Below are positions 1-6,247 of a DNA stretch of 24,003 bases, one piece after another. The stretch spans positions 1 to 24,003 of the forward strand of contig JAPPOW010000130.1 in the NCBI GenBank assembly GCA_028817775.1, given 5' to 3'. The notes beneath the pieces are model-generated. The model was not told where the DNA came from, ran no database searches, and saw only the letters and a program-made list of their open reading frames with translations. Within the stretch, counting starts at the first letter, position 1. Every line of letters begins with the position of its first letter. The stretch comes from Candidatus Melainabacteria bacterium. GTDB taxonomy: Bacteria; Cyanobacteriota; Vampirovibrionia; LMEP-6097. The position numbers and the translations under genes are program-made.

Positions 1-1234
1 CAAAGAGTGAGCTAAATAAACTTAGTAGCACACCAATAAGTAGTGTGACCGCAAAACCTTTGACGATGCCTGTTCCAAAGATGATCAAGATCAAACAAAC
101 CATAGAAGTGTTCATGTTTGAATCGAAGATACTAGTGTAAGCACGATCAAAGCCATCACGCAAACCAATGAAGACTGACTTGCCTTGATTCATTTCTTCT
201 TTGGTACGTTCAAAGATCAAGATGTTGGCGTCAACTGCCATACCGATACTTAAGATGAAACCTGCTAGTCCAGCAAGAGTGAGTGTGACATTACTTTGGT
301 AAGCATAAAGCGCGAGCAAGACATAGATACTAAGTGCTAGTGCTGCAATCAATCCAGGTAGACGGTAAATAAGTATCATGAAAACCATGACTGCAAGGAA
401 ACCCCAAGCACCAGCTTTGAGTGACTTGGCAATAGATTCTTGACCAAGGCTAGCTCCAATAGATCTTTCTTGTAAGATTTTTACTGGTACTGGCAATGCA
501 CCAGCGTTAAGCTGAACAGCTAAATCCTGCGCTTCTTCTACTGAGAAATTACCAGTGATCTGTCCTGAACCAGCAGTAATTGCAGTACGAACATTAGGTG
601 ATGAGATGATATTACCGTCTAGTGAGATACCAAGCGGTTTGTTGATCAATCTAGAAGTCAGATCACCAAAGGCTTGCGCTGCTTTGGGTTTAAGCTCAAA
701 ATCGATTGCCCAAGAACCAACACCGTCAGTACTAACCGCTGCTCGTTTGAGGTCAGCACCAGTAATGCCAGTACTTTTCCAGTAAGCATTTTCAGTACCT
801 TCAGCGATTAATTCTTTAAACTCTAAGTTAGCAGTTTTGAGTAGACGACGTTTGACTGTGCTGGGATCAGCACCAGGCACTTCTACCAAAATTCTATTCT
901 TACCAACTTGCTGTACAACCGCTTCAGTAGTACCAGAAGCATTGACGCGATTCTCAAAGACTTTAACCAAGCCACGCATCACTTGAGGCGTGATCTCTTG
1001 CACCTGCGGAGTTGTTTGCGCTTCAAACTCAAACTGCGAACCACCGACCAAGTCAAGACCAAGCTTGAGTTGAGTATATAGATGGAAGTTTGGTTTACTA
1101 TATACTAGTTGTTCTTTTAGTTTGTTATAAACTGGCTCGGCGTTAATATTGTCAACGCTGATTAAGCCGCGTGCTGCAAAAACCGTCACAAGAATGACGA
1201 TGATGAGTCTAATATTGTCTTTGATTAATTGCAT
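1..1234 (-). CDS. secD: Protein translocase subunit SecD (5' part; C-terminus beyond window)
   Basis: SecD is an RND-type membrane subunit that works with SecF and SecYEG and uses the proton-motive force to help export proteins. The frame is open from an ATG at 1234 to the left window edge, about 411 codons. After an N-terminal membrane segment comes the family motif LGLDLVGGSQFEFE, then the P1 periplasmic region (VNASGTTEAVVQQVG, ILVEVPGADP). The membrane half contains GMAVDANILIFERTKEEM, the conserved SecD segment with its proton-relay Asp. A Shine-Dalgarno AAGGA (1241-1245) lies 6 nt before the ATG, and a TATACT -10 sits at 1256-1261, giving a short conventional leader. secF would be expected next, beyond coordinate 1. 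The identification is firm; total length cannot be judged. Confidence 0.95.
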   Translation of the reverse strand, partial: MQLIKDNIRLIIVILVTVFAARGLISVDNINAEPVYNKLKEQLVYSKPNFHLYTQLKLGLDLVGGSQFEFEAQTTPQVQEITPQVMRGLVKVFENRVNASGTTEAVVQQVGKNRILVEVPGADPSTVKRRLLKTANLEFKELIAEGTENAYWKSTGITGADLKRAAVSTDGVGSWAIDFELKPKAAQAFGDLTSRLINKPLGISLDGNIISSPNVRTAITAGSGQITGNFSVEEAQDLAVQLNAGALPVPVKILQERSIGASLGQESIAKSLKAGAWGFLAVMVFMILIYRLPGLIAALALSIYVLLALYAYQSNVTLTLAGLAGFILSIGMAVDANILIFERTKEEMNQGKSVFIGLRDGFDRAYTSIFDSNMNTSMVCLILIIFGTGIVKGFAVTLLIGVLLSLFSSLF

Positions 1235-1255
1235 AGTTCTTCCTTAACAGATAAA

Positions 1256-1261
1256 AGTATA
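1256..1261 (-). promoter_or_regulatory. Predicted secD -10 element with conventional short leader
   Basis: TATACT on the minus strand ends 21 nt before the secD ATG, so transcription would start near 1249 and leave about 14 nt carrying AAGGA. This is one of few genes here with both a promoter and a Shine-Dalgarno. It borders the end of the structured element at 1265-1434, which suggests that element is not part of this secD leader. No clear -35 was seen. Confidence 0.4.
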
Positions 1262-1264
1262 CTA

Positions 1265-1434
1265 GATTTGCCGTGAAAGCTCCAATGGCTGTGTTATACC
1301 TTCGGGGACCTAATTTCACCATTTTTGCCTTTACCACTCCGTCTTCCCTAAATCCTCGTTTATGAAAATAAACTTCGGACCAGCCCCTTTGGGGCTTCTC
1401 GCAAGCCTTGCCCTTGAAGCCTTCACAACAAATC
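1265..1434 (-). ncRNA. Structured RNA element, copy A (unknown family)
   Basis: This non-coding stretch lies between ispE and secD and reads on the minus strand. Its ends (1416-1434 and 1265-1283) form a 19-bp stem, GATTTGTTGTGAAGGCTTC with GGAGCTTTCACGGCAAATC, with four G.U pairs and no mismatch; three further pairs can extend it to 1262-1437. Inside come AAGGGCAAGGC (1405-1415), hairpin AGCCCC-AAA-GGGGCT (1382-1396), GTCCGAAG (1373-1380), hairpin GTTTAT-TTTC-ATAAAC (1358-1373), GAGGA, and near the end AGCCATTGGA (1281-1290). The same order of blocks occurs at 6128-6247 with different but still pairing stem sequences. A TATTAA hexamer at 1451-1456 could be its -10. No match to RNase P RNA, tmRNA, SRP RNA or 6S RNA signatures was recognised. 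A mobile hairpin repeat is the alternative. Confidence 0.6.
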
Positions 1435-1457
1435 TAACGCAAAGCCAAAATTAATAT

Positions 1458-2393
1458 CTAATTGAAACTACATTCAAAGAGTTGACAGTCAGAGAGTGAC
1501 TCACCGGCTTCTTGAGCTATGCTTTTAAGGTTTTTTTCTTTATTAACAAAACCCAAAATTGAAGAACCCGAGCCACTAAGTAGCACATGATCACAGCCAG
1601 CTTTCAGTAGAGCTTCTTGAATCTGCAAGAGCTCTGGATAATTATCAAAGATAGGATTTTCAAAAGCATTGTAAAATTCGATTTTTCTGTGTTTCTTTGG
1701 TTTGTAACTGCTGACTAATTTATAAGCTTGGGCTGTTTCAATTCCAAATTGTGGTTTAACAACCAAGACCTGGTTAAAACTATCAAAATCAAAATCGGTT
1801 TTGAGTTCTTTAAATTTTTCACCGCGGGATTCTGCGTAAATGCGGCTTTGTTTGAGTGAACGCAAACAGAACGGCACATCACTACCGAGTTCAAGTGCAA
1901 TCTCCAGTAATTCTTTTTCACTTAGTGACCAATTGAAATTCTCATAGAAAAAATTATTGAGTGCTCGCAGTGTGGCAGCCGCATCAGCACTGGCTCCTGC
2001 AAGACCGGCTTGCATTGGGATACGCTTGTCGATAAAGATAGAGAGTTTGACAGTCGAGATCATATCGATGAGATCAGCTTTATCATCATGAGCCGGGATA
2101 CTAGCAAAGTAAGCTTCTACTGCTCGGGTCACTAGGTTACTGAGTCCAAGCCCACGCACTGCTTCACTATCTGAATCAATCTCAAGTTCAAACTCAATTG
2201 CTTCTGAGATTTCGTTTTCTTGTTCAGCGACGTCGACACTGATTTCAAAAGTGAGAAAATCTTCTAGATTGATGGCTTGAAAAATAGTCTCAATATCGTG
2301 ATAACCATCATCCCGCTTATCCAGGATATCGAGAAATAGGTTTATTTTGGCCGGTGCCCGTTCAACGTAAACGGCTTTTTTGGTAAGTACCAC
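1458..2393 (-). CDS. ispE: 4-diphosphocytidyl-2-C-methyl-D-erythritol kinase
   Basis: IspE phosphorylates CDP-methylerythritol with ATP in the MEP pathway of isoprenoid synthesis. The 311-residue protein is a GHMP kinase: PAKINLFLDI at residues 14-23 (catalytic Lys16), the phosphate-binding loop QAGLAGASADAAA at 128-140, GSDVPF at 170-175 (catalytic Asp172), and the C-terminal LLSGSGSSILGF near 271-282. In the loop the usual GLGGGS reads GLAGAS, a mild departure. The start is a GTG at 2391-2393, immediately after TATAAT and 6 nt, with no Shine-Dalgarno; an origin this close to PAKINL is normal for the family. It is divergent from the DUF512 gene. Length is slightly above average owing to an acidic insert near residues 55-80. 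Confidence 0.95.
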   Translation of the reverse strand: MVLTKKAVYVERAPAKINLFLDILDKRDDGYHDIETIFQAINLEDFLTFEISVDVAEQENEISEAIEFELEIDSDSEAVRGLGLSNLVTRAVEAYFASIPAHDDKADLIDMISTVKLSIFIDKRIPMQAGLAGASADAAATLRALNNFFYENFNWSLSEKELLEIALELGSDVPFCLRSLKQSRIYAESRGEKFKELKTDFDFDSFNQVLVVKPQFGIETAQAYKLVSSYKPKKHRKIEFYNAFENPIFDNYPELLQIQEALLKAGCDHVLLSGSGSSILGFVNKEKNLKSIAQEAGESLSDCQLFECSFN

Positions 2394-2399
2394 AATGGC

Positions 2400-2405
2400 A
2401 TTATA
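2400..2405 (-). promoter_or_regulatory. ispE -10 element, predicted leaderless start
   Basis: Minus-strand TATAAT is followed by 6 nt (GCCATT) and the GTG start codon. Transcription 6-7 nt after the hexamer would begin on the start codon itself. No Shine-Dalgarno and no clear -35 are visible. Confidence 0.6.
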
Positions 2406-2465
2406 CCGTTTTGGCTTCCCAGGTACCCCAAATTGAATTTCCGGCTAATGCAATTTGGAATGTGC

Positions 2466-2471
2466 TAATAT
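2466..2471 (+). promoter_or_regulatory. DUF512 gene extended -10 element, predicted near-leaderless start
   Basis: TAATAT preceded by TGC (extended -10 pattern) ends 9 nt before the GTG at 2481. An overlapping TATATT at 2471-2476 is an alternative. Together with the ispE hexamer it gives a compact divergent promoter region of 87 bp. Confidence 0.5.
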
Positions 2472-2480
2472 ATATTCGTT

Positions 2481-3908
2481 GTGGAATCGGCTCTGATTAA
2501 CCCAAATGAGTTAGAACACTCAAGAATCAAAGACCCTGAGAGCTCTAAGGAAATTAAGTTTCTCTCGGCTCCGGCTTTGATTAGTTCGGTGCCGCCTTGG
2601 TCACTGGCTGCTGAAATTGGTCTAGAGCCTGGTGACAAAATCCTTGCTGTCGGTGAACAGAAATTGCGCGATATTATGGATTTTAATTTCCACTTTGGAC
2701 AAAGTGATGAGCTTGAGCTCTTGATCCGTAAAGCTAATGGCGAAGAAATAATTATTGAACTTGAGAAAGACCCTGATGATGAACTTGGGGTTGAATTTTA
2801 CACTCCGCTTTTTAATGGTGTGCAAGAGTGCGCTAATAAATGTCCATTTTGTTTTATCGAGAATCAACCTTATGAAGATACTCGTGAAAGCTTACACTTG
2901 CGTGATGACGATTTTCGTTTGAGCTACCTTCATGGTAGCTATGTTACTCTGACTAATTTAAGTTTTTCTGACCGTAAACGTATTGAAGAACTGCGTCCGG
3001 GACCACTTTATGTTTCGGTGCACGCCACTGAAGCAGAAGTGCGTAATTTGATGCTGGGTCGCAAAAAATCAAAACCAGTGCTTGAGGAGCTTAGCTGGCT
3101 CGATTCGCTTGATATCCCCGTGCACACACAAGTGGTGCTTTGTCCCGAGATGAATGATGGTAAGCACTTGCTCAAAACCATTGAGGACTTGTTTAATATG
3201 CGCGATAAACCAGTAGTCAGTGTCGCTGTGGTGCCGGTAGGCTTGACTAAATTTCACCGTGCTGGCTTGCGCAGGTTTACTATGGACGAAGCCTTCGAGG
3301 TGGTGGATATGGTGCAACGTTGGGAAGCCGAAGATCCTAGTCGCAAGAATTTTGTATTTCTCTCAGATGAGTGGTTCCTCATGACTCACACTCCAGTGCC
3401 TGAACAAACTTACTATGGTGATTACCCGCAGCTTGAAGATGGAGTGGGGATGACTAGATTATTTCTCAATGAGGTTGAAGCTGAGTTGGCTAGACTGGAT
3501 TGCTTCGTTACTGACGTTTCTCGCAATGACGGCGAATCTAAGCGTGTGACTTGGATCAATGGCAAAATTTCAGAGCCAATTGTCAAAATAGTAGCTGAGA
3601 AAATTAATTATACACTGTATAATTATTTTTTAAACCCAATTTGTATCGATTCCCAGTTCTGGGGCACTACTAATGTATCTGGTTTGCTGACTGGTAATGA
3701 TATTTATCAGGCTTTGCGTTATATCCCTAAAGAAATGCTGGGTGAAAAGATCATTATTCCTTCAGTGATGTTGAAAGAAGGTCGTGATATTTTTCTGGAT
3801 GATATGTCGCTAGCTGAGCTTGAAGAAAAGCTTGGGTTGCCTTGTGTTAAAGCTTGGGGTGCTGAAGAATTAATTGATACTATTTGTAAAGTTAAAGCCA
3901 GCCACTAG
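2481..3908 (+). CDS. DUF512 family PDZ / radical SAM Fe-S protein
   Basis: This 475-residue protein has a PDZ-like N-terminus (about residues 30-95: SSVPPWSLAAEIGLEPGDKI), then a radical-SAM-type cluster motif CANKCPFC with Cys117, Cys121 and Cys124 (CxxxCxxC), and the DUF512 region with its conserved VPVGLTKFHRAGL (252-263) and FLSDEWF (293-299). Families of this build occur in Firmicutes and as a near-universal cyanobacterial protein; the reaction is not known. The start is GTG at 2481, supported by a -10 just upstream and by the absence of an in-frame ATG before the PDZ domain. The 3' end overlaps the convergent 86-residue gene by 17 bp. The family call is firm; any function beyond SAM/Fe-S chemistry would be a guess. 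Confidence 0.92.
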   Translation: MESALINPNELEHSRIKDPESSKEIKFLSAPALISSVPPWSLAAEIGLEPGDKILAVGEQKLRDIMDFNFHFGQSDELELLIRKANGEEIIIELEKDPDDELGVEFYTPLFNGVQECANKCPFCFIENQPYEDTRESLHLRDDDFRLSYLHGSYVTLTNLSFSDRKRIEELRPGPLYVSVHATEAEVRNLMLGRKKSKPVLEELSWLDSLDIPVHTQVVLCPEMNDGKHLLKTIEDLFNMRDKPVVSVAVVPVGLTKFHRAGLRRFTMDEAFEVVDMVQRWEAEDPSRKNFVFLSDEWFLMTHTPVPEQTYYGDYPQLEDGVGMTRLFLNEVEAELARLDCFVTDVSRNDGESKRVTWINGKISEPIVKIVAEKINYTLYNYFLNPICIDSQFWGTTNVSGLLTGNDIYQALRYIPKEMLGEKIIIPSVMLKEGRDIFLDDMSLAELEEKLGLPCVKAWGAEELIDTICKVKASH

Positions 3909-4152
3909 CAGGCTCGTCCGGATCAGGAGGCGGATCTTCTCCTCTAGCTGGAGCTTCCAAGCAGGCTCGCTCATGTTCTTCTCCAAACCTGGCTATTCGA
4001 TTACCTGTCCCATAGAGTGTGAAAACTCCATCGTAACCCATAGTCATTCCTAGATCTGGGTCTTGATCTGTTTCAGCTTCTACATCAGGTTCATCATCTT
4101 TGGGTCTCTTCCAAAGATCAGTTACTGTGCTCATGATTCCAGTTAGACCCAT
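3892..4152 (-). CDS. Hypothetical small acidic protein
   Basis: An 86-residue frame starts at an ATG at 4150-4152 with TATAAG (4163-4168) 10 nt upstream. It is rich in Asp, Glu and Pro, especially in residues 17-35 and the tail (EDPPPDPDEP), and has a more ordered middle (YDGVFTLYGTGNRIARFGEEHE). There is no signal peptide or membrane segment, and I recognise no family. It fills what would otherwise be a 270-bp gap and overlaps the end of the DUF512 gene tail-to-tail by 17 bp, as the other convergent pairs here do. It may be real, but short low-complexity frames can be chance. Confidence 0.5.
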   Translation of the reverse strand: MGLTGIMSTVTDLWKRPKDDEPDVEAETDQDPDLGMTMGYDGVFTLYGTGNRIARFGEEHERACLEAPARGEDPPPDPDEPASGWL

Positions 4153-4182
4153 AAAATAATCTCTTATAAGATTGTAACAGGT

Positions 4183-6057
4183 CTATTGCTTCACAAACTT
4201 GCCTTCTACTACTTTGTAGATACACATCCTCTCTTGATTCGGATCACCAAGTTGATTGAAGCTAATTGTTCCAGTGACACCTTCATATTTAGTCTGCTGC
4301 ATTTCTTCCTGCAGACTAGTTTTGTTCTTCTGCAAGGCTTTGAGAGCTTCAATTAAAATATTGGCAGCATCAAAGCTGTTCATAGCAAAAGCTGAAACTG
4401 GAGTTTTGTAACGTTGTTCAAACAAGCTTGTAAAGTCTTTGGCTGGTTGGGAATCTTGGCCTAAAGTACTGCCAGTAACGTAAGTTCCTTCTGCTCGCAA
4501 ACCGGCCTCCTCAATAAAGCTTGGACTAAATACCCCATCAGCGCCAATAAACTTAATGTCCTTCTTGTCACTCAGTGCTAGGGCTTTGACTAATTTTGCA
4601 GCATCACCATACTCACCAACAAAAATCAAAACTTGACTCTTGAGTGCTTCAATTTCATTATGATATTGACTAGCATCTTGCTCCAAGGAAACTATATCTA
4701 ATACTTTATCTTTGGCTTGTTTGAGAATTGAATTCTCTATCAAAGTAGAAAGAGTAGAACCGTAGATTGTGCCATTGTTAAAAATAGTCACCTTGATTGG
4801 TCTTTCTAAACCTAGTTGATCAAGCAAGTTTGTTATTAGCTCAGCTTGTTTATCATCACGTGCAATGGTGCGGTAAACATAGCCGCGAGCACCAGGACGC
4901 TCTGTAAACCATGGATGAGTTGAAGCTGGACTGATCTGGACTATTTTGTTTTTGACATAAATTTTAGATGCTTCGATTGATGCCTGCGAGGTCAAGTGAC
5001 CAATAACAGCCACTGCTTCATTCTCAACAAATTTATTGGCGCAAACTACAGCTTGTGCTGCACTGGCTTTGTCGTTACAAACAATTAATTCCACCGGACG
5101 AGTAGCAATACCATCAATCTCATTGATTTTTTCTACTGCTAATTTAGCAGCATTGACGATTGATTTAGAGAGCTCTAGATATGGTCCTTCCAGTGGCACT
5201 GAAATGCCTATGTAGATTGGGTCAGAGCCAACCTTGATTAGCTCGAGCTCAGCAGCTGTAAGTGGCATATAGTCGTTATTAACAATGGTTTCTTGACCGC
5301 GGTGGTAAATAAAGTTGAGGAATTTTTTGAGGCTCTTGAGTTTGCCTTGTTCTTTAATCCTGACTGGATTGTAAAAAACTTTGATCTCCCGAGCTAGTGG
5401 GTAATAACCTTCGTCTATATTTTTGTGGCTCGGTGGTAAGTTATCGATGTTGAGTGCTTTGCTTTTGGAATCAATTTCAGCAAAACTTATATAGCTAATT
5501 GCATTAGTGAACTTGGCTACTGCAGCCTTGGCTTCTTGTGCAGTTTTAACAACACTACTTGAATGAAATTTTGGCTTCTTACCAAACAAAACTTTGTAGA
5601 GTGCTCTATAAGCAGGATTGCTGCTATCTTGATCTACAATTAAGATTGGTTCATTGCTGCCGCCAAGCTCAACCCAAGACTTAATCTGCCTAGAAAAAAT
5701 TGCTTGTAATTGCTGGCGCGATAAATTATTGACTGGGTTGTCAGGATGAGTGATTAAGAGCAGAGCTTCTTTGGCAACTAGTTCAGCACTAAGTTCTTTG
5801 CTGCCAGCAATATCACCAATAAAGACATCGACTGCACCATCAAGCACGGCTTGACGTCCACGACTACGATCCAATTGTTGGTTATAAATACTAAGCTTGT
5901 GAGTACCAAATTTAGCTCTAAATTCTTTGACTAAATTTGCTTCTGATTTAAGACTGGCAATATTAAGTTCTTGTACATGCTCAGAGTTAATCCAGTTTCT
6001 GGCACAAGCCGTTGAAACTAGGATCAGTATTAGGATTAGTAGGGCTTTGCGTAGCAC
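4183..6057 (-). CDS. Lipoprotein fusing PstS-like and LivJ-like substrate-binding domains
   Basis: The 624-residue protein starts with MLRKALLILILILVSTAC, a signal peptide ending in a slightly atypical lipobox (STAC, Cys18), so it is probably a lipid-anchored periplasmic protein. Residues about 24-270 resemble PstS-type phosphate-binding domains (GAVDVFIGDIAGS, LQAIFSRQIKSWVELGG, YPLAREIKVFYNP). Residues about 279-624 resemble the periplasmic-binding fold of branched-chain amino acid receptors (IYIGISVPLEGPYLELSKSI, AVIGHLTSQASIEASKIY, and a C-terminal YEGVTGTISFNQLGD). Each is nearly full length. No ABC permease or ATPase gene is nearby, so it may be an orphan receptor or sensor rather than a transporter part. 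The GTG start (6055-6057) follows TATAAT by 6 nt. Ligands are not predictable from the sequence alone. Confidence 0.85.
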   Translation of the reverse strand: MLRKALLILILILVSTACARNWINSEHVQELNIASLKSEANLVKEFRAKFGTHKLSIYNQQLDRSRGRQAVLDGAVDVFIGDIAGSKELSAELVAKEALLLITHPDNPVNNLSRQQLQAIFSRQIKSWVELGGSNEPILIVDQDSSNPAYRALYKVLFGKKPKFHSSSVVKTAQEAKAAVAKFTNAISYISFAEIDSKSKALNIDNLPPSHKNIDEGYYPLAREIKVFYNPVRIKEQGKLKSLKKFLNFIYHRGQETIVNNDYMPLTAAELELIKVGSDPIYIGISVPLEGPYLELSKSIVNAAKLAVEKINEIDGIATRPVELIVCNDKASAAQAVVCANKFVENEAVAVIGHLTSQASIEASKIYVKNKIVQISPASTHPWFTERPGARGYVYRTIARDDKQAELITNLLDQLGLERPIKVTIFNNGTIYGSTLSTLIENSILKQAKDKVLDIVSLEQDASQYHNEIEALKSQVLIFVGEYGDAAKLVKALALSDKKDIKFIGADGVFSPSFIEEAGLRAEGTYVTGSTLGQDSQPAKDFTSLFEQRYKTPVSAFAMNSFDAANILIEALKALQKNKTSLQEEMQQTKYEGVTGTISFNQLGDPNQERMCIYKVVEGKFVKQ

Positions 6058-6063
6058 TACTAA

Positions 6064-6069
6064 ATTATA
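6064..6069 (-). promoter_or_regulatory. -10 element of the binding-protein fusion gene, predicted leaderless
   Basis: Minus-strand TATAAT, then TTAGTA, then the GTG start codon. The 6-nt spacing places transcription initiation on or next to the start codon; there is no Shine-Dalgarno. Confidence 0.6.
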
Positions 6070-6109
6070 AGTCGGGACTTACACACAAACCCGAGACACA
6101 TAAATACTT

Positions 6110-6115
6110 TATATT
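6110..6115 (+). promoter_or_regulatory. Possible promoter of structured RNA copy B
   Basis: TATATT on the plus strand would start transcription near 6122, about 6 nt before the closing stem of the element at 6128. No good -35 is visible, so the assignment is tentative. Confidence 0.35.
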
Positions 6116-6127
6116 TTCACGTGTGCT

Positions 6128-6247
6128 GATTTGCTTTGTAGTGTTCAAGAGCGAGGCACTTGAAGCTCCTATAGGAGCGTGTCCGAAGTTGGCTTTGAGC
6201 CAATGAGGACTCAAATAACAAAGCTATTGGACATTACAGAGCAAATC
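6128..6247 (+). ncRNA. Structured RNA element, copy B (unknown family)
   Basis: This 120-nt element lies between the SpoA-protein stop and the start of the fusion lipoprotein gene and reads on the plus strand, opposite to both. Its ends (6128-6146 and 6229-6247) form a 19-bp stem, GATTTGCTTTGTAGTGTTC with GGACATTACAGAGCAAATC, including three G.U pairs and no mismatch. Inside are AAGAGCGAGGC (6147-6157), the perfect hairpin GCTCCTATAGGAGC (6165-6178) with a possible extra GGCAC/GTGTC helix beneath it, GTCCGAAG (6181-6188), hairpin TTGGCT-TTG-AGCCAA (6189-6203), GAGGA, and AGCTATTGGA (6222-6231). These blocks match copy A in order, while the stems differ compensatorily. Copy A has about 50 extra nt before its last block. 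The last base touches the stop codon of the SpoA gene. Confidence 0.6.

Noticed and set aside
555..785. 76-codon plus-strand frame near the left edge
   Set aside because: It is the antisense shadow of secD, whose motifs fill this region; no ribosome site or promoter.
1382..1396. Intrinsic terminator for ispE at AGCCCC-AAA-GGGGCT
   Set aside because: There is no T-run after the hairpin on the minus strand, and it is better explained as an inner hairpin of structured RNA copy A.
1265..1434. RNase P RNA, SRP RNA, tmRNA or 6S RNA
   Set aside because: The universal GAGGAAAGUCC block of RNase P, the SRP GGAA-loop helix, the tmRNA tag frame and CCA end, and the 6S bubble were looked for and not found; two copies would also be unexpected.
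6012..6206. 64-codon plus-strand frame over the fusion-lipoprotein start
   Set aside because: It runs through the promoter region and structured RNA copy B; no coding signature.
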